Positions 40,735 through 49,908 of a stretch of DNA of 58,899 bases are shown in pieces. Made by a program: the position numbers and the translations under genes. The number at the start of each line of letters is the position of its first letter. The stretch's first letter is position 1. Location of the stretch: positions 1 to 58,899 of the forward strand of contig JACAET010000015.1 of the NCBI GenBank assembly GCA_013388685.1. Reading direction: 5' to 3'. The stretch comes from Chloroflexota bacterium. Lineage in GTDB: Bacteria; Chloroflexota; Anaerolineae; Anaerolineales; Villigracilaceae. Under the pieces are notes generated by a model, which saw nothing but the letters and a program-made list of their open reading frames with translations, was not told the origin of the DNA and ran no database searches.

Positions 40735-43704
40735 ATGCGCCGCCTCTTCGCCGTTGTAAGCCTGGCGATACTCTCGATAGCCCTGTTCCTCAGACAGGGC
40801 TATCTGCGCTATGCCTCTCAGCCGCCAGACGAACAACCGCCCGTCTTTACAGATGTCAGCCGGCAGGCGGGCATCGTGAACAACCGCGTCGCGGGCATCG
40901 AAATGTCGGCGGGAATCGCGTGGGGCGACTACGACAACGACGGCTGGATTGACCTGTACGTCACCGACCCCATCGGCAAAAACACGCTCTACCGCAACAA
41001 CGGCGACGGGACGTTCAACGTCTCGAACCTGACCGACCAGGTTGCCCTCCCAAACGCCTATTCTCAGGGCGCGACCTTCGCCGACTACGACAACGACGGC
41101 TGGAAAGACCTGCTCGTCGTCAACTGGGGGCAGGATCACCTCTTCCACAACCAGCAGGGCAAAGGCTTCGTGGACGTCTCCCAACAGGCAGGCATCACGG
41201 ACGACCGCAACAGCAAATCTGCCTCGTGGGGCGACTACGACAACGACGGCTTCCTCGACCTCTACATCGCCAACTGGTCCTGCTACCCCAAATGCGGACG
41301 CCAGTTCGACGGCGAACCCGATCGCCTCTACCACAACAACGGCAACGGCACCTTCACCGAAGTCACCGACCTGCTCAAAGGCGGCGTGACCGGCGCCGGC
41401 TTCATCGCCAGCTTCACCGACTACGACAACGACGGCGACCTCGACCTCTACCTCGTCAACGACGAATTCATCAACCCCATCGGCAACAAACTCTGGCGCA
41501 ACGACGGCGCCGGCTGTAACGGCTGGTGCTTCACGCAGGTCGCAAAAGAAGCAAACGCCGATTCCAGAGTCTTCGGCATGGGGCTCGCCGCCGGCGACTA
41601 CGACAACGACGGCGACATGGACTACTACTACTCCAACGTCGGACCCATGGAACTGCTGCAAAACCAGGGCGACGGCACTTTTCAGAACGTCGCCGGGCAG
41701 GCGGGCGTGGACTTCCCCATCGGCATCGGCTGGGGCGCAGTCTTCCTCGACTACGACAACGACGGCTGGCGCGACCTCTACCTCGCCATCGCCGACACCG
41801 CCGACCACAAAGACATCGCCGCCAACCGGCTCTTCCGCAACAACGCCGACGGAACCTTCACACCCGTCGCCTGCCGCAACGAAGCGACCGACGTCCGCAT
41901 GAGCATCGGCGTCGCCTACGCCGACTACGACCACGATGGCTGGGTGGACCTCCTCGTCGGCAACCTCGACGAAGGCTACCGCCTCTACAAAAACCAGCAG
42001 GGACAGACCTCCGACAACCACTGGCTCGCCATCCAACTCGTCGGCGCCGCGCCCATCAACCGCGACGCGGTCGGCTCCCGCATCTACGTCACCACGCGCA
42101 GCGGAACGCAAATGCAGGAGGTCATCCTCGGCTCCAGCGTCATGGCGGGAAATGACCTCGTCCAGTATTTCGGTCTCGGCGGAGAGCGAAGCGCAGAAGT
42201 CCGCATCCGCTGGAGCAATGGCGAGGAACAAGTCATCCCAAGCGTCAAAGCCGACCAGCGGTACAAAATCCAATACGGCGAAACGGCGCTCCAGCCCCTC
42301 CCCGCCGCCCCCGTCGCCAAAATCGCCAAGCCGTCCTTCCTTGAATATCTCCGCACCTTCAAAATCACCACTCTCCAATTACCAATTACCAACGACCCCG
42401 ATGTGAAACTCTCCCGCCTGATGGAGGCGGCTGGCGTCCACCCCCCCACCAACCCGCCCGCGCCCTCCCCCGAACTCGTCAGGCTCGGCGAAGCGCTCTT
42501 CTGGGACCCCGAACTGAGCGGCAACCGCGACACCTCCTGCGCCACCTGCCACCACCCCACCCTCGGCACGGGCGACAACCTCCCCGTCTCCATCGGCACA
42601 AGCGGCTTTGGACTGGGCAAAGCGCGGCAAATGGGGACAGCCCGCGAACTCGTCCCGCGCAACGCCACCCCGCTCTACAACCTCGGATACACCGAATGGA
42701 CAACGCTCTTCTGGGACGGGCGCGTCTCGCGTGGACCTGAACCCGGATTCCACACCCCAGCCTCCGACCGCCTCCCGGACGGACTCGACAGCGTCCTCGC
42801 CGCACAAGCCCTGTTCCCCGTCCTCTCGCGCGACGAAATGCGCGGCTACCGCGGAGACGTGGACATCTTCGGTCAGCCCAACGAACTGGCGGTCATCGTG
42901 GATTACAAATCCCAACCCGTGTGGGAGGCGCTGATGGCGCGCCTGCTGACAATCCCCGCCTACGTGGACTTGTTCCGCACCGCCTACCCTGAAATCCCGC
43001 TCGACGAACTCGGCTTCCAGCATGCCGCCAATGCCATCGCCGCCTACGAAACCGCCGTCTTCACCTTCGAAGACGCCCCCTTCGACCGCTACATTCGCGG
43101 CGACCAATCTGCCCTTTCAGACGACGCCAAACAGGGCGCGCTGCTCTTCTACGGGGAGGCAGGCTGCGCAGCCTGTCACTCCACAGGCTTGCTCACCGAC
43201 CAGAAATTCCACAACCTCGCCGTGCCGCAGATTGGCGACGGCAAAGGACGCGAACAGCCCCTCGACCTTGGGCGCGCCCGCGAAACCGGCAACGACTGCG
43301 ACCGTTTCGCCTTCCGCACACCGCCGCTCCGCAACGTTGCCATCACCGGTCCGTGGATGCACAACGGCGCGTTCACCACGCTCGAGGCGACCGTCCGCCA
43401 CCACTTCGACCCGCAAACCAGCCTGCAAAACTACGACCCCAGCCAGTTACCCGACCTGCTCCAAGATACCTGCCAGAACCAGCCCGAAACCCTCGCCGCC
43501 ATCCTCAAGTGGTACACGCCCGTCAACCCCAGCGAAGGCGTCCAACTTACAGACGAAGAAATGCGCCTGCTGCTCGCCTTTCTCGACTCGCTCACCTCGC
43601 CCTCCGCGCTGGATTTGAGCCACACCATCCCCGCCTCCGTCCCCAGCGGGCTGCCCGTCGGCGGGAATATCAAGAACATTGAATCAGCATCAGCCGTCCC
43701 GTAG
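40735..43704 (+). CDS. FG-GAP/ASPIC-UnbV propeller fused to diheme cytochrome c peroxidase
   Basis: 989 residues. N-terminal signal anchor (RLFAVVSLAILSIALFL), then at least six FG-GAP/VCBS repeats with Ca-binding DYDNDGWIDLY-type loops (~38-430), an ASPIC/UnbV domain (~442-515, AVGSRIYV ... IRWSNGEEQVIP), a short linker, then a MauG/bacterial cytochrome c peroxidase domain (~575-970) with two haem sites CATCHH (602-607) and CAACHS (811-816) plus RNATPLYNLGY and WMHNGAFTTLEATVRHH. It should act outside the membrane, either reducing peroxide or oxidising a protein or sugar-linked substrate. It sits 1 nt after malG, so it is cotranscribed. The two halves usually occur as separate proteins; the fusion and the locus are unusual. 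Function unknown. Confidence 0.9.
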   Translation: MRRLFAVVSLAILSIALFLRQGYLRYASQPPDEQPPVFTDVSRQAGIVNNRVAGIEMSAGIAWGDYDNDGWIDLYVTDPIGKNTLYRNNGDGTFNVSNLTDQVALPNAYSQGATFADYDNDGWKDLLVVNWGQDHLFHNQQGKGFVDVSQQAGITDDRNSKSASWGDYDNDGFLDLYIANWSCYPKCGRQFDGEPDRLYHNNGNGTFTEVTDLLKGGVTGAGFIASFTDYDNDGDLDLYLVNDEFINPIGNKLWRNDGAGCNGWCFTQVAKEANADSRVFGMGLAAGDYDNDGDMDYYYSNVGPMELLQNQGDGTFQNVAGQAGVDFPIGIGWGAVFLDYDNDGWRDLYLAIADTADHKDIAANRLFRNNADGTFTPVACRNEATDVRMSIGVAYADYDHDGWVDLLVGNLDEGYRLYKNQQGQTSDNHWLAIQLVGAAPINRDAVGSRIYVTTRSGTQMQEVILGSSVMAGNDLVQYFGLGGERSAEVRIRWSNGEEQVIPSVKADQRYKIQYGETALQPLPAAPVAKIAKPSFLEYLRTFKITTLQLPITNDPDVKLSRLMEAAGVHPPTNPPAPSPELVRLGEALFWDPELSGNRDTSCATCHHPTLGTGDNLPVSIGTSGFGLGKARQMGTARELVPRNATPLYNLGYTEWTTLFWDGRVSRGPEPGFHTPASDRLPDGLDSVLAAQALFPVLSRDEMRGYRGDVDIFGQPNELAVIVDYKSQPVWEALMARLLTIPAYVDLFRTAYPEIPLDELGFQHAANAIAAYETAVFTFEDAPFDRYIRGDQSALSDDAKQGALLFYGEAGCAACHSTGLLTDQKFHNLAVPQIGDGKGREQPLDLGRARETGNDCDRFAFRTPPLRNVAITGPWMHNGAFTTLEATVRHHFDPQTSLQNYDPSQLPDLLQDTCQNQPETLAAILKWYTPVNPSEGVQLTDEEMRLLLAFLDSLTSPSALDLSHTIPASVPSGLPVGGNIKNIESASAVP
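42371..42392. repeat. short repeat at the fusion junction
   Basis: AT-rich CCAATTACCAATTACCAA type sequence, direct repeat of CAATTAC, between the ASPIC and peroxidase parts of a GC-rich gene. It reads as the same kind of intergenic repeat seen in many genomes. Confidence 0.5.
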
Positions 43705-43752
43705 TAGGTTTGAACCGCAGGCGGTTTGAATGCAGAAAAGGTTTCCCCAAGG

Positions 43753-45393
43753 ATGAAGATTCTATCCAGACTTATCCCGTTCCTCCTGCTCATCTCCCTG
43801 CCGATGGGTTGCGCCTCGCCGACTCCGCCTCCCACTGCGTCCCCTCCGACCCTCCCCCCCACGCCCGATCCCTACGCCGGCACAGACGGTTTCCCCTGGT
43901 GGAACGATACGGTCTTCTATGAGATTTTCGTCCGCTCGTTCTACGACAGCGACGGCGACGGCATCGGCGATTTCAACGGCATCACGGAGAAACTGGATTA
44001 CCTCGAAAGCCTGGGCATCCGCGGCATCTGGCTCATGCCCATCCACCCCTCGCCCTCCTACCACGGCTACGACGTGACCGATTACTACGCCGTCAACCCC
44101 GATTACGGCACCCTGGACGACTTCGAACGCCTGCTCGAAGAGGCGCACAAGCGCGGCATCAAAGTCATCATTGACTTCGTCATGAACCACACCTCGACCA
44201 AACACCCCTGGTTCCAGCAGGCACTCACGCCCGGTAACCCCTATCACGACTGGTACGTGTGGAGCGAAACCGACCCCGGAACCCCCGGTCCCTGGGGCGC
44301 CAAAGCTTGGCATCGCGCCAGTAACGGACTGTACTACTACGCCATCTTCTGGGACCAGATGCCCGACCTGAACTACGAAAACCCCGCCGTGCGCGAGGAG
44401 TTCAAGAAAATCACTTCCTTCTGGCTGGAAGAGGTCGGCGTGGACGGCTTTCGTCTCGACGCCGTCCGCTACGTGGTGGAAGGCGATCAACTGGCTGACT
44501 CGAAGGCAAATCATGTCTTCCTCGAGGAATGGGGGCAGTACTATCGCGGTCTCGACCCGCAGGCGTTTTCCGTCGGCGAAGCGTGGACCGACAACGCCAA
44601 TGTCAAAAAATACACCGAAACCAACCGCGAGCTCGACTCCGCCTTCAACTTCGACCTCTCCGCCGCCATGCTCAAACTCAACGAAGGCAATGTCTCCAGC
44701 CTGCGCTTCGTCCTGCAAACCACCCTGCGCGACTTCCCCGAACAGGACAACGCCAACTTCATCACCAACCACGACATGCCGCGCGTCATGAACCAGCTCG
44801 GCGCCGACAAAGAACAGCGCGCCAAACTCGCCGCGGGCATCCTGCTCACCGCACCGGGCATTCCGTTCATCTACTACGGCGAAGAAATCGGCATGAGCGG
44901 CACCAAACCCGACGAACTCATCCGCACCCCCATGCAATGGGACGCTTCCCCCAACGCCGGCTTCACCACCGGCAGACCCTGGCAGCGCGTCAACTCCGAC
45001 TTCCCCTTCGTCAATGTTGCCGCTCAAACCGGCGCAAGCGGCTCCCTGCTCGAACATTACCGCACGCTCATCCAACTCCGCAACACCCATCCCGCCCTGC
45101 GCGTCGGCAAAACCTACGTGGCAGAATCCAACTCGAACAAAATCCTCTCCTACCTGCGCGTCACCAGGGACGAAACCCTGCTCGTCCTCCTCCACATCGG
45201 CAACACCCCCCTCACCGACTATAAACTCGACCTCACCAGCGGACCGCTCGCCGGTTCATACACCGCCGCATCCCTGCTCGATTCATCCACCCCTGCCCCG
45301 CTCACCGCCAACGACAAAGGCGGCTTCGACGGCTACGTTCCGCTGCCCGAACTACCGCCGTACAGCATCTTTATCATCCAACTCACTCCATAG
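43753..45393 (+). CDS. GH13 alpha-amylase/alpha-glucosidase lipoprotein
   Basis: 546 residues from ATG 43753 (CAAGGATG). Lipoprotein signal ending LPMGC, Thr/Pro linker to about residue 35, then a GH13 barrel: region I DFVMNHTS, nucleophile Asp236 in GFRLDAVRY, acid/base Glu276 in FSVGEAWTDN, transition-state Asp341 in TNHDMPRV. EIGMSGTKPDELIRTPMQWD suggests the alpha-glucosidase/trehalose-synthase-like branch (GH13_36-type). Located outside the cell, it would cleave starch or dextrin for the binding protein. Confidence 0.92.
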   Translation: MKILSRLIPFLLLISLPMGCASPTPPPTASPPTLPPTPDPYAGTDGFPWWNDTVFYEIFVRSFYDSDGDGIGDFNGITEKLDYLESLGIRGIWLMPIHPSPSYHGYDVTDYYAVNPDYGTLDDFERLLEEAHKRGIKVIIDFVMNHTSTKHPWFQQALTPGNPYHDWYVWSETDPGTPGPWGAKAWHRASNGLYYYAIFWDQMPDLNYENPAVREEFKKITSFWLEEVGVDGFRLDAVRYVVEGDQLADSKANHVFLEEWGQYYRGLDPQAFSVGEAWTDNANVKKYTETNRELDSAFNFDLSAAMLKLNEGNVSSLRFVLQTTLRDFPEQDNANFITNHDMPRVMNQLGADKEQRAKLAAGILLTAPGIPFIYYGEEIGMSGTKPDELIRTPMQWDASPNAGFTTGRPWQRVNSDFPFVNVAAQTGASGSLLEHYRTLIQLRNTHPALRVGKTYVAESNSNKILSYLRVTRDETLLVLLHIGNTPLTDYKLDLTSGPLAGSYTAASLLDSSTPAPLTANDKGGFDGYVPLPELPPYSIFIIQLTP

Positions 45394-45415
45394 CGTACTC
45401 GCCATAGCGTACTCC
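45388..45415. repeat. 14-bp tandem duplication at the amylase stop codon
   Basis: CCATAGCGTACTCG followed by CCATAGCGTACTCC; the first unit contains the TAG stop (45391-45393). Confidence 0.7.
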
Positions 45416-45416
45416 G

Positions 45417-45450
45417 CGTTCTCTAACGCCAAAGGGCACGTTAGAGAACG
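45417..45450. repeat. 12-bp inverted repeat sharing the element core
   Basis: CGTTCTCTAACG (45417-45428), 10-nt loop, CGTTAGAGAACG (45439-45450), perfect. The same 12-mer is the core of the hairpin at 20889-20904. A further small palindrome GGCGTTCTTGTACGCC follows at about 45471-45486. Confidence 0.7.
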
Positions 45451-45534
45451 TCCCCTAATCCATGCGTAACAGGCGTTCTTGTACGCCGCTTTGCACCATC
45501 GCACACCAACCACATCACACTCAAGGAACCCTCC

Positions 45535-47304
45535 ATGGAAGACTTCATCTTCGGAACCCTCGCCACCGACGAATCCCGCCTCAGGCACCTGCGGGAGACC
45601 CTCAGCGGCGTCACCCACGCCCACAAACGCCTCCCGCGCGACCCTCAACCGGGTCAGCCCACCCAAATTTTCCTCACCCTCGGACCCAACCACCCTTACA
45701 ACCGCGCCTGGGTCTACTGGACGAACGACGGCTCAGACCCCGAAGGTCACAATGGAATCGCGTCGAACGGGTTTGCAATTCCGCTCACGCCCATCGCATC
45801 CGAGTGGAACACCTTTCTGTGGGGCTACGTCCGCACCTTTCGCGGCGAGATTCCCGCGCAAGAAGCGGGAACCGTCGTTCGCTATCGCGTTGCGGCCGGC
45901 GGGAATGCGGAGGAAACCTTGGCAGACGAGGGCGCGTATTACGCCTTCTACGTGGACGACGATCCGCCTCCCGCCTGGACAAAGGACGCCGTCATCTACC
46001 AAATCTTCGCCGACCGTTTCTTCAGCCCTGCTGCCAACTTTCCCTTCATCGAACCCAAACCTTCGCTCAAATGCAACGGCACGCTCAATGGCGTTATCCA
46101 AAAACTGGATTACCTCGCAGAACTCGGCATCAACTGCCTGTGGTTCACGCCGATCTTTTCCAGCCCCAGTTATCACGGCTACGACGCGACCAGTTTTTTC
46201 GAAATCAACCCGCGCCTCGGCGATGCAGAGGATTTCAGGGAACTCATCGAGCAGGCGCACGCGCGCGGTATCCGCATCCTGATGGATTTCGTTCCCAACC
46301 ACTGGTCGAACCAGCATCCCACCTTCCTCGAGGCACAACGCGACCCGAACAGTCCCTACGTAAGGTGGTACACCTTCGAGCAGTACCCCGATAAATACAA
46401 GACCTTCTTCGGCGTGAAGACCCTGCCGCAGATCAACCTGCGTTATGCACCCGCCCGCCAGCACGTGCTCGACGCCGCGAAATACTGGCTGGAATTCGGC
46501 GTGGACGGCTTCCGCGTGGACTACTGCATCGGTCCGACTCCCGATTTCTACGCGGACTTCCGCCGCGTCACGCGCACGACCCAGCCCGATTCGTGGACCT
46601 TCGGCGAAGCCGTGGATCCGCCCGACTCGCAACTCGCCTTCGAGGGCGGCATGGACGGCACACTCGACTTCATGTTATTGGAGGGCTTGCGCAAAACCTT
46701 CGCCTTCGGCAAGTGGAGCGCGAAACAATTCGCGGAATTCCTTGACCGACACGAAGCCTACTTCCCCGATTCCTTCTCGCGCCCGTCCTTCCTCGACAAC
46801 CACGACATGAATCGCTTTTTGTGGGTCGCGCACAACGACGTGGGGCGGCTCAAACTCGCGGCGATGTGTCAGTTCACGCTGGCTGGGGCGCCCATCATCT
46901 ACTACGGCACGGAAGTCGGACTCTCCCAGCCTGCCGACGTCATGCAGCACGGGCGCGCCATCCACGAAGAGGCGCGCATGCCCATGCCCTGGGGCGACGA
47001 TCAAAATCGGGACCTGTTCGAGTTCTATCGAGAACTCATCAAGATACGAAAGAACGAATCCGCTTTGCGATATGGGAGGCGTGAAAATATCTTCGTCACC
47101 GAGGAAGTCCTCGCCTATCGCCGCGCGGACGGGAACGGAAGCATCCTGTGCGCGCTGAATATCTCGGAGAAAATGGCTGAACTCGAACTGGATGCGGCAG
47201 AGTCAAACCTCCTGCTGGGCACCCATTCCGGGATTCAGATTCAGGTTGAGGCGGGAAAGAAGTGGATCATCCTCCCCCCGTTCAGCGGAGCGATCATCAA
47301 ATGA
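45535..47304 (+). CDS. GH13 neopullulanase/cyclomaltodextrinase-like enzyme
   Basis: 589 residues, no signal peptide, so probably cytoplasmic. N-terminal domain of about 145 residues (RAWVYWTNDGSDPEG, beta-sandwich type) precedes the GH13 barrel. Catalytic residues: Asp329 in GVDGFRVDYC, Glu358 in WTFGEAVDPP and Asp424 in FLDNHDMNRF. The MPMPWGDDQ loop near the C-terminus is typical of the cyclomaltodextrinase/maltogenic amylase group. Would trim imported maltodextrins. Its stop overlaps the esterase start (ATGA). Confidence 0.88.
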   Translation: MEDFIFGTLATDESRLRHLRETLSGVTHAHKRLPRDPQPGQPTQIFLTLGPNHPYNRAWVYWTNDGSDPEGHNGIASNGFAIPLTPIASEWNTFLWGYVRTFRGEIPAQEAGTVVRYRVAAGGNAEETLADEGAYYAFYVDDDPPPAWTKDAVIYQIFADRFFSPAANFPFIEPKPSLKCNGTLNGVIQKLDYLAELGINCLWFTPIFSSPSYHGYDATSFFEINPRLGDAEDFRELIEQAHARGIRILMDFVPNHWSNQHPTFLEAQRDPNSPYVRWYTFEQYPDKYKTFFGVKTLPQINLRYAPARQHVLDAAKYWLEFGVDGFRVDYCIGPTPDFYADFRRVTRTTQPDSWTFGEAVDPPDSQLAFEGGMDGTLDFMLLEGLRKTFAFGKWSAKQFAEFLDRHEAYFPDSFSRPSFLDNHDMNRFLWVAHNDVGRLKLAAMCQFTLAGAPIIYYGTEVGLSQPADVMQHGRAIHEEARMPMPWGDDQNRDLFEFYRELIKIRKNESALRYGRRENIFVTEEVLAYRRADGNGSILCALNISEKMAELELDAAESNLLLGTHSGIQIQVEAGKKWIILPPFSGAIIK

Positions 47305-48110
47305 CCCTCGTCGGATCCTTGAAACGATTCGGGGCTTTCGAATCCAAATTCGTCGCCGCGCGCAATGTGGATGTGTGGTGTCCGCCTGGGTACGAAGACA
47401 CCGAGGCCCGCCATCCTGTCATCTACATGCATGATGGGCAGAACCTGTTCGAGCCGGTCTCGTCCATCGGCGGCGCGGCGTGGGAAATGGATAAAGCCGT
47501 GACGCGGCTGGTTGAAGCGAAAAAGATTCCGAGCGTGATCGTGGTTGGCGTGTGGAACAGCGGCATCCGCTGGCGCGAATACATGCCGCAAAGACCGTAT
47601 GAATCGAACGCCTTACGAATCCATCACGAGGCGTTCATCAACCGCGCGGGCGGCGAACCTGTGTCAGATGCGTATTTGAAGTTTCTGGTGGAGGAGATCA
47701 AACCGTTCGTGGATGCGAACTTTCGCACATTGCCCAACCAGCGGGACACGTTCGTCATGGGCTCGAGCATGGGCGGACTGATCACATTGTACGCCATCAG
47801 CGAATATCCCGAAGTGTTTTACGGCGCGGGGTGCGTCTCGACAAACTGGCCCGCAGGCGAACACGAACTCGTGAACGAAATGGCAAAGTCCCTGCCCGAC
47901 CCGCAAACCCACAAGTTGTATTTCGATTACGGCACAATGGGACTCGACGCCCTGTACGAACCCTATCAAACGAACATGGACACTCACCTGCACAGGCGCG
48001 GCTATGCGGAAAACGTCAACTGGCTGACTCGCAAATTCGACGGCGCGGATCACAACGAAGCGGCGTGGCGGGCGCGGGTCGAAATACCCCTGCAGTTCCT
48101 CCTGGGCTGA
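47301..48110 (+). CDS. alpha/beta-hydrolase esterase (enterochelin esterase/YieL type)
   Basis: 269 residues from ATG 47301. Nucleophile elbow FVMGSSMGGLIT, with HPVIYMHDGQNLF (the oxyanion HDGQ motif) and a late FDGADHNEAAWRARV carrying the catalytic His. The family includes enterochelin esterase Fes and acyl-sugar esterases. Translationally coupled to a GH13 gene, so it may remove acyl groups from substrate sugars; that is inference. Confidence 0.87.
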   Translation: MTLVGSLKRFGAFESKFVAARNVDVWCPPGYEDTEARHPVIYMHDGQNLFEPVSSIGGAAWEMDKAVTRLVEAKKIPSVIVVGVWNSGIRWREYMPQRPYESNALRIHHEAFINRAGGEPVSDAYLKFLVEEIKPFVDANFRTLPNQRDTFVMGSSMGGLITLYAISEYPEVFYGAGCVSTNWPAGEHELVNEMAKSLPDPQTHKLYFDYGTMGLDALYEPYQTNMDTHLHRRGYAENVNWLTRKFDGADHNEAAWRARVEIPLQFLLG

Positions 48111-48234
48111 GAGCGTGTTTTGAAATTCGTTTTTAACCGCAGATGAACACAGACAAATGTGCCGGGTTTTAGCCGAGCAATCGGTGTTCATCCGTGTTTA
48201 CCTGTCGTGAACGGCGATTGATAAAACACTCTCT
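48110..48234. repeat. palindromic element between esterase and third GH13 gene
   Basis: About 125 bp with imperfect inverted ends AGAGCGTGTTTT (48110-48121) and AAAACACTCTCT (48223-48234), and inner arms GATGAACAC/GTGTTCATC (48142-48150 and 48184-48192). No coding capacity. Different family from copies 1 and 2. Confidence 0.55.
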
Positions 48235-48353
48235 GAGAAAAAATCCGTCAAGAACAGGCTTCTCGAAATCATCATTCCGGGAATGTTACAACCACTGTCA
48301 ACCTGGACGAAACAAGTTAGAATCACCCTCCAATTCAACTTCGAGGTAACTTC

Positions 48354-49859
48354 ATGACCATCACCGCACCAGACTGGGTACAGGACGCCATCTTCTACCA
48401 AATCTTTCCAGACCGTTTCGCCAAAAGCGAATGCAATCCCGCCCGAAACCTCCCCTTCGAGCCCTGGGATTCGCCCCCCACCCCGCACGGCTTCAAGGGA
48501 GGCGACCTGTACGGCATCGCCGACCGTCTCGACTATCTCAAGGATTTGGGAATCACGGCTCTTTATCTCAACCCGATCTTTGCCTCCGCTTCGAATCACC
48601 GTTATCACGCCTTTGACTATTACACGGTTGACCCGTTACTGGGAGGAAACGACGCCTTCCGCGTTTTATTGGACAAGGCGCACAAGACGAACATTCGCGT
48701 TATTTTGGACGGCGTGTTCAACCACGCCTCGCGCGGCTTCTGGCAATTCCATCACGTGCTCGAATGCGGAGACGGCTCGCCCTACCGGGACTGGTTCCAC
48801 TTCGACCCGGAACGCCTGAGCAGGAAGAAGCATTGGGGCGCGTACCCCGGTCCGCAGGAACAGAAGGCGTTGAGTCACGGCGAACCCAGCCTGACCGCCA
48901 TCGGCTACGGCGCCTGGTGGAACCTGCCCGCCCTGCCCAAGTTCAACACCAACACCCCTGCCGTGCGCGAATTCCTCTTCGATGTCGCCGAGCATTGGAT
49001 CAAATTCGGCGCCGACGGATGGCGGCTGGATGTGCCGACCGAGATTGACGACGACTCCTTCTGGCAGGAGTTCCGCCAGCGCGTGCGCAAGATCAACCCT
49101 GAGGCGTATATCGTCGGGGAGATCTGGCACGAGTCGCAGCGCTGGCTGCAGGGCGATCAGTTCGACGCCATCATGAATTACGACGTGACCAAACCGGTCA
49201 TTGCCTTCTTCTCGAACGGCAATCTCGATTTGAGGGTGTTGCACCAGCAAAGCAACTATCACGGCATTCGTCATTCCATTGACGCGCACGAGTTTGCCAA
49301 CCGCATTGACCATAACCTGGGGCTGTACAAAAAAGACATCACCTACGCCCAGTTGAATCTGCTCGACAGCCACGATACGCCGCGCTTCCTCTCCTGCGTG
49401 CGCGGCGACAAGGCGGCGCTCAAACTGGCATGGTTGTTCCTGTTTGCCTACCCCGGCGCGCCGTGCATCTATTACGGCGATGAAATTGGCATGGAAGGCG
49501 AACACGACCCCGACTGCCGCCGCTCCTTCCCCTGGGAGGAGAGCCGCTGGGATACAAACCTGCGCGAATACGTCAAGGAACTGGCTGCCCTGCGGAAGAA
49601 GAACCCTGCCCTGCGGCGCGGCGACTACAAAAGACTCTGGTCGGCAAACGGCACGTATGCCTTCTCCCGCTCGCTCGACGGGAAAACGCTCGTCGTGGGG
49701 TTGAATGTGTCTGAAACGCCTCAGCAGATTCACGTCACGTATGAGGCGGGGAAAGTTCCCAAAGCGGTATTTGGGGAAGCGTCTGAGGTTGCCATTCGGG
49801 AGGGGCGGTTGTGGTTCACCATCCCGCCGCGCAGCGGTGTGGTGTTGAAAAGCGCGTAG
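48354..49859 (+). CDS. GH13 alpha-glycosidase, third of the locus
   Basis: 501 residues, GAGGTAACTTC before ATG, no signal peptide. GH13 barrel with Asp226 in DGWRLDVPTE, Glu256 in IVGEIWHESQ and Asp341 in LLDSHDTPRFL. It begins directly with DWVQDAIFYQIFPDRF and lacks the N-terminal sandwich domain of the previous gene. PHGFKGGDLYGI resembles cyclomaltodextrinase/neopullulanase. Candidate for cytoplasmic breakdown of maltodextrins. Its transcript ends at the terminator 49879-49908. Confidence 0.88.
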   Translation: MTITAPDWVQDAIFYQIFPDRFAKSECNPARNLPFEPWDSPPTPHGFKGGDLYGIADRLDYLKDLGITALYLNPIFASASNHRYHAFDYYTVDPLLGGNDAFRVLLDKAHKTNIRVILDGVFNHASRGFWQFHHVLECGDGSPYRDWFHFDPERLSRKKHWGAYPGPQEQKALSHGEPSLTAIGYGAWWNLPALPKFNTNTPAVREFLFDVAEHWIKFGADGWRLDVPTEIDDDSFWQEFRQRVRKINPEAYIVGEIWHESQRWLQGDQFDAIMNYDVTKPVIAFFSNGNLDLRVLHQQSNYHGIRHSIDAHEFANRIDHNLGLYKKDITYAQLNLLDSHDTPRFLSCVRGDKAALKLAWLFLFAYPGAPCIYYGDEIGMEGEHDPDCRRSFPWEESRWDTNLREYVKELAALRKKNPALRRGDYKRLWSANGTYAFSRSLDGKTLVVGLNVSETPQQIHVTYEAGKVPKAVFGEASEVAIREGRLWFTIPPRSGVVLKSA

Positions 49860-49878
49860 AAGGCGTTCTCTAAAACAG

Positions 49879-49908
49879 CGGCGCAGGGCAAAAGCCTTGC
49901 GCCGTTTT
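49879..49908. terminator. bidirectional terminator between GH13 gene and sirtuin
   Basis: CGGCGCAGGGC-aaaa-GCCTTGCGCCG with TTTT on the plus strand and GCTGTTTT behind it on the minus strand. One mismatch in the stem. Confidence 0.88.

Noticed and set aside
40735..45393. CRISPR-like arrays from the repeated GACTACGACAACGACGG-type units in the propeller
   Set aside because: These are coding repeats of the Ca-binding loop DYDNDG, irregularly spaced and in frame. No CRISPR array was seen anywhere in the window.
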